Made by a program: the position numbers and the translations under genes. Positions 36,818 through 48,718 of a stretch of 64,000 nucleotides of DNA are shown here, one piece after another. Position 1 is the stretch's first letter. Each line of letters starts with the position of its first letter. The stretch is from Adineta steineri (taxonomy: Eukaryota; Rotifera; Eurotatoria; Adinetida; Adinetidae). Where the stretch lies: positions 192,398 through 256,397 of the forward strand of contig CAJNOI010000137.1 in assembly GCA_905250115.1 (NCBI GenBank). Reading direction: 5' to 3'. The notes under the pieces are model-generated. The model did no database searches, had not been told where the DNA came from, and was given only the letters and a program-made list of their open reading frames with translations.

Positions 36818-37938
36818 TCATGCTTTTGGTGACATTCTAGTATTCGTACAAATCATGCCGGGGGGACAAGTGATGCAATAAGCAAGTCCAGCCACATCGG
36901 CATACGTTCCTTGCGGACAAAGATCACATTCAACACGACCATGTTGATTATTGGCATAACCTGCTTCACACAAAATGGGATTTCCAGCAGCATTTGGACA
37001 TGAATGTCCTAAATTAAAACAGAAATATATTATTTATTTTTTAAACTGTCGATTGTAAGTATACCTGGAGAACAAATTCTGCAATAACTTTGGCCTGTTA
37101 ATGTTGTTTGATAACCAGTAGGACATGGTTTACCTTCAGTTTGACCTTCCAAACAATAGAATCCTGCTTTGCATGGTTTTGGAGCTTGATTTACTTTATC
37201 ACAATAACTACCAATTGGACATGTGTCACATTCGACAGCTCCTGACCAAGCACTATATGTACCACTGGCACATGGGACACAAGCAGTTTGATTCTGTAAT
37301 GCATTAGCTGTTCCTGGTGCACATGGTTGTGGTGCTTCATCACCATTTACACAATAATGACCGACAGGACATGCATCACATCGTGCAGAACCATTTTTAG
37401 TAGTATAGTAACCTGGACGACATGGTGTACATGATACTTGTCCAACAGTACTATAATTACCTGTGAAAATAATATAAGAAAATATCTAATTGTATTTTTG
37501 AACGTCTATACCTGGCGAACATTTTTTGGGTAAGTCAGCAGCTTCTGCACAAGATGAACCTGCTGGACAGAGTGTGCATTTAACTGAACCTTGTGAAGGT
37601 GTGTAAGTACCGTTTGCACATGGAACACATTTTGTTTGTGCTAATTTTTCATTATGATGTCCTAATGCACAAGGTTGAGGAGGTAAACTAGCAGATAAAC
37701 AGTGGTGACCTTGTTCACATGCTATACAATAAGCTGATCCGCCTGTTGTTGAATAATATCCTGGCTCACAAGCCGTGCATTGGAAAGCACCAGCATTACT
37801 CCATGTTCCTGGAGGACATGGGACTGGTGTAATACCTCGACCTAAACAGAAATATCCCGCTGGACAATCGGAGCCATCTGGAAGAATCGCATGAACAAAA
37901 CTGCAACCAGTAATAAATAATAGCACCAATAGTTTCAT
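36818..37938 (-). CDS. secreted protein of GCC2/GCC3-type (ephrin-receptor-like) Cys-rich repeats
   Basis: Exons 37938-37512, 37460-37065, 37008-36818 splice in phase to 337 residues. Residues 1-17 are a signal peptide (MKLLVLLFITGCSFVHA). The rest is a chain of about 12 short Cys-rich units with the pattern PxGxYC...PCxxGT(x)n C..C, for example CPAGYFCLGRG, CPPGTWSNAGAFQCTACEPG, CALGHHNEKLAQTKCVPC, CPAGSSCAEA, CPIGSYCDK and CPPGMICTN. This is the GCC2/GCC3 or ephrin-receptor-like repeat family, an extracellular disulfide-rich ladder related to TNFR/EGF modules. No membrane helix or lectin domain follows, so the product should be secreted. Function unknown. A TATA box lies 67 bases upstream of the ATG. 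Confidence 0.88.
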
Positions 37939-39886
37939 TCTTGATCAGCTTGTTAAACGAATACAAATTATTGACTGCACACATTATCGTCTGCGTACAT
38001 AGTATTTATATACAAAGTCGTTCGTATGTTTTTTTCATATATATTCGGCGAAAAAGGTAAGTACCTTTTGTTTTGAAATTCTCGGATTTCATGTCCAGGG
38101 GTGTGTTACTTTATCTTTACTTTATATATAAAGACAAATATTATTTTTATTTTAAAGCTAAAGATAAAGAAATAAAGTAAATTTTCATATTTATAAAATA
38201 AAGAGAAAGATAATCTTTATTTGAAAAAATAAAACTAGAATAAAGAATAAATATATCCTTTTTCATCGAATAAGTATATATGCAAATACCCTGTATAGCA
38301 AAAGAATATGTTTATCAATGCTCTTTTTTATCATCATCATCATTTCCAGATGTCATATCATCAAAACACGATATATATCAAAAATGCTATTCCATACTAT
38401 AGTTAACTATATAATATCATAATTTTTTATGAGCTACTTTAAAAAAATAAAAATAAAGTAATACCGTTATTATTGTCAATTATCCTATGGTGATTTTTAC
38501 TAATGTCAGGTATCTTAAATACTCTTGCAAATATTTCTATGACTCAAGATAATCATTGACTCAAAGGTATTTTAAGTCGACGGAAGTATGATAACGTACA
38601 GTTGAGTATTCTTACTTGTTCGACGAAAGTCCTTTTTTTATAGTGGCGTATTTTTAATTGATTCGACTGCACACAATTATCACAAGAACTCTTTTCGAGT
38701 AGTCATTGCGAGTGATTGAATTACATTGAACAAACTTAAAACAATACATTACTAAATGAATCAACAATAATTAAAAACAAAATAAGTTTCACATATAAAC
38801 TTCAGGTTGAGAGCTAACTTACGCTTACATATTTTACATAATAACACAAAATAAATCAATTCTCAAACCAAAAAAGCTATTCTCAAAATAGGGCAAAAGT
38901 TCTGTAAAAAGACCACAATTCTTCTCTTTTGGAAATAATAATTCCTAGTAGTGAGTTACTTTGGTTTTGTTTTGTGAATGGTATTTCCTGTTCAACAATA
39001 GATTTATTCTGTATCAATTTGTTAACTTTTTCGAACGACTCCATATTTAGAGTTTAACCGATTTGAAGTTCATTTATATTTGGCCATCATCAATACAAAC
39101 AAGAGTGATATTAATAAAAGTAAAACTATAATGAACAAATCTGAATTCTCATCCAGCAGTTATCAAAAAAGAATCACTGAACATCAATTATACAAATCGA
39201 ATATTTCTATTCTGAATAACAAAGCATATTTTTAACGATCATTCATCCTGCAGTTGATACAACATAAAATATAGAGAAAATACTGTTGTTTTTACTCAAA
39301 ATTTATCAAAAGTCATTGAAGTTGTATATCCCTACAGATGTAATACAATAGTATTTTGTTTATCTCGATGAAAAAATACAAGTACTAGTTGTTTTCATTT
39401 ATTTTCAATAGAAAAAAACACATTATCTTGATAATCATAAAATAATATAATCTATCCGATTATCAACGAAAAAAACCGTACACTTCCATGAATAGACTTT
39501 GTAGTAGTAAATTTTATCATCACTTGAAATTACATGATAAGAAACTGTTTTGTATCGTGATACGCCGTTTTTCTGTTAACTAAAAATACTTTTAACACGT
39601 CATTCACTGGTGATTGAGTTTTTTCCAACTTAGAAAAAAACTTACAACATTGACTTTTTATCAATACAATTGGTGGGATATCTGATTTTCACCAGTGTCA
39701 CTTTGTAACTACACATTTGTAAAAATAGTTCCTAGTAATTATATTAAGGTGTTGTAAGCTATAGTTTGCTTATTCTAATAATATTGGGTTAATTTTTTAC
39801 ATGTATTCTATACTAATTCTTTTGTTGAAGTAAATTATTTTTTCTTTAAATTTATTATTTCGATGTATGTTTTCTTTTACATAAAA
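37939..39886. other. intergenic with TTTATCTTTA-rich patch
   Basis: Near 38107-38265 the sequence is built from TTTACTTTATCTTTA and its complement AAAGATAAAG/ATAAAGTAAA, giving weak inverted symmetry. Similar words occur near 9441 and 42830. No gene seen; AT-rich throughout. Confidence 0.45.
38005..38012 (-). promoter_or_regulatory. TATA box of the Cys-rich repeat gene
   Basis: Reads TATATAAA on the minus strand, 67 bases upstream of the ATG at 37938. Confidence 0.45.
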
Positions 39887-41170
39887 CTAAAAAATCTTTA
39901 ACAATATTGCATTTATAAAAACTCGTCGACAATAATGTCGGAATCGTAGACAAAACATCGCGCATAATCCTAATAAAATAAAATAAAAAAATTTCTTTAA
40001 TGAAGATACTGCCTTTGGAAGAATTTTATTTCCATGAACAAGATATGTATTTGGATTCATATGTATAAAATCTGTATCTGTATCATTACAACCCGAATGC
40101 CAACAATTTTGTATAAGATCTGTAAACTGAAATTTATGCCAAACATTTTTTGCTATATCAACATGCTTAAACATATATAAAAATAAATCTAAATCATAGC
40201 CGTTAGTTTTTCCTAAAACATTTGGAATTTCATTCGAAACATTTTCAATAAAACGAATAAAATCCAATGAAAGATGATATAATGCATTTCCATTTATATG
40301 AAGAAATTCTCTTCCTAATGGTATTGTACCACGATAAATCGATCCTATCATCCACCAATTCGTTGAAATATACGATTGTTGATCATATGGATTTGTAATT
40401 TTTTCAATAATTGCATCTAACCAATACGAACGTATAGGTCGTGTATCTGGTTCCATAAGAAAAAAATGTGTATAACCACGTGCACGTAATGAAATCGTAT
40501 TTGTTGATTCATTACTAAATAATTTTTTCCACATATAAGCACTACCAACAGGATACATATCTTCATCTGCTGATAGATTAGCTGCAAAATAATAAATATT
40601 TTTAAAACATTTATTTTGATAATTTAATTTAGTAATATATTTTTCTAAAGCGGACGATGATTCTTCATTATGATAAAATATTAAATCAGTTGAATGGAAA
40701 TATTTTTGACATGGTAAATAAATTTCGGTTAAATTTAATAGATGTATTAAATTATTTAATTGTGATTCAATAAATGGTATAACAAGAGCAAAAGAAAATT
40801 GTTTTCGTATCAAATCAATAAATGGATATTTTCCTTGATTATTTCGACTATAAAGAGTATTATTAATTAGAATAAATTCATGATCAACATCGATTTGTTG
40901 AATGTTGCTTGATTGAGCATAATTTGAAGATACAATTTGAATATTTTCATATCTTTTTAATAGGTTTTGTTGTCCATTTGTTAAACCCATATCACGTACT
41001 ATGAGTTTAGTAGAGTTAGGAGCATATGTATGTAATGAACCAATTAAATTTTCTAAATCAATAAATTGAGATGATTTACATTTTGTTTCATACTGGAGTA
41101 CTATCGATTCTATGATCAATATTCGATGTAGTAATAATAATAAAAAGCAATATAATGATATTACGATCAT
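39887..41170 (-). CDS. secretory-pathway glycosyltransferase-like protein (GT-A type)
   Basis: Intron-free gene of 427 residues. The first 22 residues are hydrophobic (MIVISLYCFLLLLLHRILII), a signal peptide or anchor. The core has features of a GT-A glycosyltransferase: ALVIPFIESQLNNL, a probable metal/nucleotide motif in THFFLMEPDTRPIRSYWLDA (EPDTRP in place of a plain DxD), then STNWWMIGSIYRGT and HINGNALYHLS, an acceptor-side signature seen in several uncharacterised GTs. Several NxS/T sites suggest it is itself glycosylated. A C-terminal hydrophobic helix (FFYFILLGLCAMFCL) followed by RFRHYCRR gives a second anchor, which is unusual for Golgi enzymes. Sugar donor unknown. The start is the first ATG of the frame. 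Confidence 0.6.
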   Translation of the reverse strand: MIVISLYCFLLLLLHRILIIESIVLQYETKCKSSQFIDLENLIGSLHTYAPNSTKLIVRDMGLTNGQQNLLKRYENIQIVSSNYAQSSNIQQIDVDHEFILINNTLYSRNNQGKYPFIDLIRKQFSFALVIPFIESQLNNLIHLLNLTEIYLPCQKYFHSTDLIFYHNEESSSALEKYITKLNYQNKCFKNIYYFAANLSADEDMYPVGSAYMWKKLFSNESTNTISLRARGYTHFFLMEPDTRPIRSYWLDAIIEKITNPYDQQSYISTNWWMIGSIYRGTIPLGREFLHINGNALYHLSLDFIRFIENVSNEIPNVLGKTNGYDLDLFLYMFKHVDIAKNVWHKFQFTDLIQNCWHSGCNDTDTDFIHMNPNTYLVHGNKILPKAVSSLKKFFYFILLGLCAMFCLRFRHYCRRVFINAILLKIF

Positions 41171-43341
41171 TAATTCTCAGTTATATTGAATGATGAATTA
41201 AATCTAAATGATTTGTTCAGATAAATAACAAGAAATAAACGATATTATTGATTTGAATAAATTTATTGATTTAGGAAAAAATTGGAAAACTCCCAGCAGT
41301 GTTCAAATTTCATAAACAGGAAATTTCCGAAATTCCCATATAGTAAAGGAGAAGTTTCGAAAGTTATATGCACATTGTATGAGTCACTCCCAGCAATATC
41401 GGAAATTTCCTTTTTATGAAATTTGAACACTGCTGGGAAATACCGAAATAAAAGTTTCCTTCTATAAGTTTTGTAAAGTATTAGCAATCGCGATTTTCTT
41501 ATAACGAATGAGTATGATTCATACATTTTTTTATCTGCGTTCTATTCCAAATAGACACCATACATTCTTTTATTTCTTTTCTTTTTCTTATTAAGACATA
41601 GCTCTCCTCCAAAATCGATTTTCAACATGGTGCATAGAATCTAGAATGTTACTTTATTTTATTTATTTCTATAATAAAGAATAAAGAGCAGATATCTTTT
41701 TTCACACACAAATCGACAGATGATTGATACGATAGTAATGCATACGATATAAAGTAGATTTATATATTATCATTTCATAGTCATTCAAAAAGAAACCTTA
41801 ATCTGAAGTTCATAGAATAAATAAGGTATTATAGAACCGATTTTGACGAAAGCTAGAGAAACTATTGAGAAAAACTCGTCGATATTCAAATAATTTTTTT
41901 GCCTAGGAACTCAACCGGTTTCTTGAAAACCTTTAAACATTCATAAAATAAAGTAGAGATTTCGGACTGTCGACTGATACGAAGAAAGTCAAGAAAATAT
42001 TTTTGCTTCCTTAGGACATTCCATTTATAAAATAAATATGATAAAGTCTCCAAATGATCATTTTTACATACTGTCGATGGACCTAAAATTCCATATGCTT
42101 TGAGTATATATCGTTTCATAAAGAGAGTATGTCCAAAATACAATGTACAATTTTTTTTGTACGAGTACATATGTGATATTAAGAATGATACGACGCAAAA
42201 TGAGTTATCAAACTATTCTCTAGGTCTTCGTTTTTATTAATCATCTGGAAAGATTGTATCGTCATACAATAAAGAATGTAAACGAGAATGGGAATACAAT
42301 TCATGATTGAATTTAAGAAATTGAAATATTCGTATACAAAGATCTCGCAAGACTTTCATAGAATTTATAAAAAAATTCTATACAAAATAGACGAATTTTA
42401 AATTGTTTACTTACTGATGGTCGTCATGAATTCTATACATACAAACTTTATCTAATATCAAATATTGTCTTTATTCATATTGTTATCACTCTTATTGGTC
42501 ATGGTTCACTTGCGTCGACTTGTCTATAGAGCATTGCTCGTACTCAACACACGTGTATTTTTATTTTGTTCTTTGATGCGATGATAATTTGCTTGACGTA
42601 ATGAAATAGATATATGAATATTTCTAGTGATACTATTAGTACTTGACCTGATCAATACGCATAAAATAGCTCATGATGATGAATGGATGATATATTCAAA
42701 TAGAAAACTTTATAAGCACAAGCAGAAGTTAAAACATCGATGAAAAATAAATTATTCCGTTGACTTATCTTTAGTACTGTTTTATATAAGAAAAAATTCT
42801 AATAAAGACAAATGAATACTTACTCTTTATATTAGAAACATTTCGCTTTATCTTTAAAAATGAAACACAGTATGTAAACGTGCTTTATCTTCTAAATGAG
42901 GTGATTAATACTGAATTTATAATTTTACAACTGTTGACCTTCAAAAACTCACGTTTAATTTTTTTCTCCGATTTAAACTAGCTTTAAATAAATATCGATG
43001 TAAATATAATAGAACATTTTTTTTAATTTTAAATGACATATTCATATGAGTTAAAATAAACTTTAATATTATAAAAAACAAGTACAGATGCACAAAAGTA
43101 ATCTTCCTTATCATGCAAGCATTTCTTAATAAAGATATGAAGATTTTATATAAATTATAAGTAATTGCTTTCCCTCTAATATTTTCCTTATTAATTTCTA
43201 TAAAGAATCTTTTATTTTATTAAACTAATAATGCACGAAAGAGTTTGACAAAAGGAAAATTATAGAATAAAATTTGTCCGCGATGACTTATGTGTGAATC
43301 TGCTGGAATAAATGAAAATTGTTTATATATATTGATCTTGT
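41171..43341. other. intergenic with perfect-type hairpin
   Basis: Holds the 40-bp inverted repeat at 41291-41438 (separate entry). Open frames at 41263-41526 and 41886-42170 are not credible genes: the first is the repeat itself. A CTTTATCTTTA patch lies near 42850. Nothing else supported. Confidence 0.5.
41291..41438. repeat. 40-bp inverted repeat, 39/40 matching, 68-base spacer
   Basis: The left arm 41291-41330 and right arm 41399-41438 are reverse complements except one base (ACAGG against AAAGG). The arms begin TCCCAGCAGTG and end GGAAATTTCCGA. A further CACTCCCAGCA copy stands in direct orientation at 41386-41396 just before the right arm. High arm identity means it is recent or maintained. 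A foldback or MITE-like element is likely. Confidence 0.8.
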
Positions 43342-43548
43342 TTAATGGCAAACATGTTTGTCTTTATGACATTCAGCTTTACAAGCATGTTCTTGTTCTT
43401 TCATTTTAGCTTTACCAGCATCAAATGCAGCATCTACACGATCACTTGGTTTTTCATTTGGATCATGAGCTTTTTCTGCTTTGTCTTCAGCCTTTTTGCC
43501 TTGAACAGTTTCTTTAACTTTTTCGACACCAGCTTTTACAGCATCCAT
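43342..43548 (-). CDS. short hydrophilic Grg1/LEA-like protein, copy 1
   Basis: Intron-free frame of 68 residues starting MDAVKAGVEKVKETVQGKKA and ending in DKHVCH. Almost entirely Lys/Glu/Asp/Ala with no hydrophobic core: KPSDRVDAAFDAGKAKMKEQ, then CKAECHKDK. The composition and the order (short N-terminal amphipathic helix, SDRxDAAxDA, KAExHKDK) resemble the fungal Grg1/CCG-1 glucose-repressible family and short LEA-like proteins, which are disordered in water and linked to starvation or desiccation. Two or three His/Cys near the end could bind metal. A paralog lies 0.55 kb upstream on the same strand. Homology is recalled, not searched. Confidence 0.7.
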   Translation of the reverse strand: MDAVKAGVEKVKETVQGKKAEDKAEKAHDPNEKPSDRVDAAFDAGKAKMKEQEHACKAECHKDKHVCH

Positions 43549-44093
43549 TTTATTTTCTACTTAAAACGTTATAATTTATTACATAAAATAGAAACTTTTT
43601 TTTCTTATAAAACTTACATAGTAAGAATAGTAGACGTGTTATAATGAGAGATTGAAGATAGATGAATAAATAAATTCCTTACTATTTCTTCTCTTTTTTT
43701 TCTTCTCTTGTGCCATATATTCTTTTTTTAGATTTAGAGACGTAAAAAAACAAGATCATTAAATACAACATTATTTGCTGCGCACATGTTTTTGACACGT
43801 TTTTATTCAATGTATTTATCATTTTCTTTTATATATATATATATATATGAGAAGGAAAAAGAGGCTTGTGCCTCAATAAAAAGGTGTGTACTTTTTGACA
43901 TATGACTATTTAATATTAATATCGTATTCACCTGGAAAATGTTATGAGAGAAAAAATATCCTTGAAGCATATACGAATATACATTTGTTTTTTTTTTAAT
44001 TTTTATTTAGCTTAAAATATAGTTTTAAAAAAACTATAGATTTATAAACAGCTTGAATAAATAATTACAAGTTATCACTGAGAAAAATAAAAT
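43549..44093. other. spacer between Grg1/LEA-like paralogs
   Basis: Promoter/5' flank of copy 1 and 3' flank of copy 2, with an AT dinucleotide run at 43831-43848. No other feature. Confidence 0.5.
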
Positions 44094-44378
44094 TTAACTT
44101 CTTTTACATGATCCTCCTGAACATGCGTGTTTGTCGGCGTTGATTTCAGCTTTGACTCCATGTTCATCTGCTTTGGCATCGTGTTTGGCTGCAGAATGTG
44201 CAGCATCGATACGTTCAGATGGTTTTTTTGATGGATCTGTTGCATCGTCGATTTTTTTTTCGGCTTCTTTGCCATGTATAGCTTCCTTTGCCTATCAATA
44301 GAATTTATTTATATATATATACTAATAATATATATTTGCATCAAATACCTTATCTATTCCAGATTTGATTGCGTCCAT
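44094..44378 (-). CDS. short hydrophilic Grg1/LEA-like protein, copy 2
   Basis: Two exons, 44378-44349 and 44291-44094, splice in phase to 75 residues: MDAIKSGIDK then AKEAIHGKEAEKKIDDA. Position by position it matches copy 1: MDAxKxGxxK, GKxAE, DPxxKPSxRxDAA, KAE, DKHxC. The C-terminus is extended (CSGGSCKRS). The intron sits after residue 10, while copy 1 is continuous there, so intron gain or loss followed duplication. A TATA box 79 bases upstream supports the start. Same proposed role: a disordered stress or desiccation protectant. A longer frame in another reading frame over exon 2 is a shadow. Confidence 0.75.
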
Positions 44379-45924
44379 ATTGAGTTTTTGATAATAAAAA
44401 TAAGTATTTGTATGTAGAAAAAATATTAATGAATAACAACGAAAATAAAACGGTGGTTTATATATACACAATTGTCGTCATGCATGATTGCTTTTTTTAT
44501 ATTACGAGTAAAAAACGATTGTATGCGCAATATTTTTGTTTTTGGTTAAATTATATTTTTACTCATCGACAATCCATGATATAAAAAAAAAATGCTGCGT
44601 CAAAAAACATATAAACTATCTATAAACATCAAAAATTAGCTTCGTCATATTGCGCATGATGTTTTTTAGTGGTCTAATCACTATTCTGAGTCCTATAATA
44701 TATAATTTCCTATTTTATTGGTTGAAAAGAACAATAATATATCTGATCCAAATAATATAATATTGCGATGATTTTATTTTATATAATACATGATTAATAA
44801 AACCATATAGTTCTCTCTCAGTAACTATTGAAATTTAACATTCAAATATTTATTACGTATATATTTATACTCTACCTATTGACCTATAAGTATTTCTCTA
44901 TAGGAATATAAATAAAAATATTGATCATATGACAAATGTGAGAAATGGTATTATATAAAAACTTCTGCGCAATTATAAACATATGCATATACTCGTTAAA
45001 CTTTTAAGTCTTACAAGCTCAATATGAATTCTGTAGACATTAATCATACATATATAAATAACATGTAGATTTTCTTTTGAATTTTTACACATATAAGAGT
45101 TAATTTTAAAAATTATATAAATTTCGGAAGATTTTTACTAGGATTCAAATCGATAAAATATAAATATTATTCCGAAATCTATTATTGGTCGCATTATAAG
45201 TTAATGGAGAACTTCTGTTTTATATAAATGACTGAATCATACAATATCAATCAGTTTACTCAAAAATATAAATAACCTAATTCGAAACAGGGAAGAAAAA
45301 CATACCATGCAGAACGCAAGAAGCATGTGTTATATTTTCATAATCAAACGAATGTTTTACTTTTTTGCTGAAGAACTTTAATAAACATTGAAATCGTTGT
45401 ATAAGATAATAATCATATTAAACTCTAAATATAGAATATCTATGTACTACTTGCATTCAAGAGATTCTTTTAAAATTTGCTAAAGAAACTAAACAACATT
45501 TCAAACGATAATCTAGTCAACATATGAATATCTTTTAGTTGCGGTCGAAATCGTATAATTTAATTTGTTCATTTTTGCTTATATTGATCTTCATCATGTA
45601 TATCATTTATGTTTTCTTTCTTTTCTCTTTCCATCAATATGATCGTCATGCCGTCAATATGTTTTATTTTTTTGACAGATGGTTAAACGTTCATGTTTTT
45701 TCTTTTCTTTTCTTTCATCCGTCTGCCTTGACCAGTGAGTATAAGCAAAATGAGCCGCGTCATTGTCTTTTTTTTCTCTGAACGGACGATGAAATTTTCG
45801 TCTCTTTTTCTCTTCTTATTCTATTTGAAGGTCAGTTCAATCATTCTGCCGCATATTCTCTAATATAGACGGTTTGCAAATATTACTCCACCCATTTTTG
45901 TTCATGATTAAAGAGACAAACTAA
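44379..45924. other. intergenic
   Basis: Shared upstream space of the Grg1/LEA-like copy 2 (-) and the TCF gene (+), about 1.5 kb. TATA box at 44457-44464; a T-rich frame at 45539-45781 is not credible coding. Confidence 0.5.
44457..44464 (-). promoter_or_regulatory. TATA box of Grg1/LEA-like copy 2
   Basis: TATATAAA on the minus strand, 79 bases upstream of the ATG at 44378. Confidence 0.45.
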
Positions 45925-47759
45925 ATGGTATCATCAACAAATCAATCGTCAAGTAAAAAGAAATCTTTACCAACAAATGACAATAAAATAAAAACTGAAG
46001 CTGAAAATGATGAAATTAAAATCTTTTCAGCTTCAAGTATTTTAAAAAATGAACCAGATGCTGATATAGAAGATCGACTTTCACCAGTTGTTGAAGAACC
46101 TGTAAGTTATCATTAGATTTTCATATATAATAAAATTTCTTCTTTTCATATTTTAGACTAGTCCGAATAGAATTAATACAGTTAATAATAATGTTTCTGG
46201 ATTGTATACATTTCCATTTCTCTATCCATATTTTATGACTGCTGCTGCACAAGCAAATGCTTCCAATTTATTAACAGTAAATTAAATCTATCTTTTTTCA
46301 TTCTCATGTGTATCTGTTTCTTCTCATTCAGGTTAATACATCAGCAGATGGACATACAAATAATCTATTTGGTAGTGTACCTATGTCTTCATTTCCATTT
46401 CCAGGTAAAGTCTATTTTGTTATATTAATATATTCTCAATAATCTAAGTGAGACAATTACAGACTAAATGACAATCCGTAGTGAACAAGAATAAATATAG
46501 CAAATTGAAAATATTCATTCGTAATGAATTTTGTATCATAAAAACGACTGTTTAAGAATTTAAATTCATCATTGTGATGTATGATGTTGTGTTAATACCT
46601 TATCTAATAGGCAGATTATTTTACTTTTACGACGTTGTCAAAACTAAATTTAGATTCCTGACAAGTATACCGTAATATGAAGAGAATTCCTACCTTTTAA
46701 TTTAATTAATTCAGACATGCCTGGAATGAAACTGAGACTTCAAATTTTTAGTGATATATATTCTACACTCTTTGAGTTATGAAAAATAAATACTACAGTT
46801 GCACTTTTAAGCTGTTAAAAGAATGATTTAATTTATCTTTTTAGGCATGCCATTTGCTCCTGAAATGATGAATCCATCATTTGCACCAAATTTCTTCAAT
46901 CCATTTGGTGGTATTCCAGTTTCATCAAATCAATCATCAGTACCATCACGAAAGTAAGAAAAATTCATCATCATCTCATTTCTTATTCATGGTTTTTCCT
47001 TTAGTGTAAATATTTCTCATGAAAAAATTCGTTCGAAGAAACCTCATATAAAAAAACCATTAAATGCATTTATGATCTATATGAAAGAGCAACGTGTACA
47101 TATTGTAGAAGAATCAGCGTTAAAAGAATCATCAGCAATAAATAAATATCTTGGTCAAAAATGGAAAGAATTACCACGATCTGAACAAGATAAATATTAT
47201 GGTAATAACAAAAAATAAAATAGTTTATCTATTTTATGAATTTATTTTTTTTAGTATTAGCAAAAGAAGAACGAAATCGTCATTTACAAATGTATCCAAA
47301 TTGGTCAGCACGTGATAATTATGGATTGAAAAAGAAACGACAATCTGTTGTTATAGAAAAAAAACTTCCACAAAAAAATAAGAATTCAGTACAATATGAG
47401 AATGGTATGTTGAAAAATATACTAGTTAAATTCGATTTTATTATTCTTATTATTTAGATCCAAAGAAATGTCGTGCAAGATTTGGTTTAGAAGGTGTTAA
47501 TCAATGGTGTAAACACTGTCGACGAAAGAAAAAATGTACTCGATTTCTAGAAGATGATCCAATAACAACAAATCAAAGAACATTATCAAATACAGTTAGT
47601 TCACCAGATGCTACACAATCTGATAATGATGATATATTATCACGACAAATTGATTCAATTGAAGATGATCATAATGACAGTAATGAAGAAAATAAACAAC
47701 AATTTCAACTTAAACCTTCAACTTTGCCATCTTATTTTGCACCGAATTTTCTTTATTAA
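45925..47759 (+). CDS. TCF/LEF transcription factor with HMG box and C-clamp
   Basis: Seven exons, 45925-46101, 46157-46276, 46332-46404, 46845-46953, 47005-47201, 47255-47404, 47458-47759, phases agreeing, 375 residues. It is the DNA-binding effector of Wnt/beta-catenin signalling. N-terminal [18 protein letters not shown] (about 28-45) may be a diverged beta-catenin-binding region. HMG box at about 174-242: [47 protein letters not shown], then [16 protein letters not shown], the TCF-specific tail. A C-clamp follows at about 278-303: [16 protein letters not shown] then CRRKKKC. Pro/Phe/Met-rich middle (FPFLYPYF) resembles the family's linker; a Groucho motif was not identified. The protein is smaller than vertebrate TCF7L2, with a short acidic tail. 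Confidence 0.93.
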
Positions 47760-48718
47760 TATACAGTTCATTTGTTTTTGTATGTGAATAAATAAATTGA
47801 ATGTGTGAAAGGAAACATTTGGATTCTAAATCCTAATGCGATTTTCACGGATATACAACACACTGTGCACATGATTAAAGTAAAAATGAAGGTTCTAGTT
47901 ACTGATTAATTACTCATGCGAGAAATGTTTTTTTTTACATATCTCTTGTATGATTCTATTTAGATTTGTTGTTAAATATTAATCTGCTTATAGTAACATC
48001 TCAAACGAAAAAAAAAGAAATATTATAATGAAGTGTAAAAGAACTTTCAGATCAGTATTAAAACTATATATATTCGAAGTTTGGTAATCATCGCGCTTCG
48101 TATTTATCATAATATTATCCAAACATAAGCTTTTCATTGTGTATATTCAAAAACAGATCTAATCTAATACACATACTTTCAAGAAAGATTACTTTATGTT
48201 ATTATTAGATATTTCTTCTTGCTTTGCTTTTCATTATACATCTTATTTTATTACAATATCATCATCTAGAGAACAGTAGAAACTATGTAAATACATCCTT
48301 ATTATATAAACTACCCGAGCGAAAAACATGCGATATTAAGCATTATATCATTTTTTTAAAATTCTATCATAGTTCATCGAGAAAATACAAGTAACGCTCG
48401 TCTACAGACTCGTTTAGCTCTTTTTCGTGGAAATTGCGTCACTAAACAAAACAGAAATCAGATTTGAATTCTTCGACTCCGATTATCTTTTAATCAACTC
48501 TTATAAAAGAAATTCCTTTTATATCTTTACCCGGTTCTTGGACCAGTCAGTGAAGTGCGAAAACACACGCAAACAAACAATTTATTCTTACAAGACTCTT
48601 CCCCACGAGAGAGAAAGTTATTATTTTAATTCGATTTGACCATGATTTGAAATTTTATACACTTGTTTTTCAAATTAAAACAATTTTTAATGTATTAAAA
48701 AATAAATAATTTTCTCAA
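47760..48718. other. intergenic between convergent genes
   Basis: AATAAA at about 47789 fits the TCF transcript end. No coding signal; the frame at 48427-48639 is not credible. Confidence 0.5.

Noticed and set aside
41263-41526. Minus-strand frame of 87 residues
   Set aside because: It reads through the 40-bp inverted repeat, which creates the apparent coding pattern.
41886-42170. Minus-strand frame of 94 residues
   Set aside because: Composition looks plausible, but there is no recognisable domain, no context and no start signal; chance in this region cannot be excluded.
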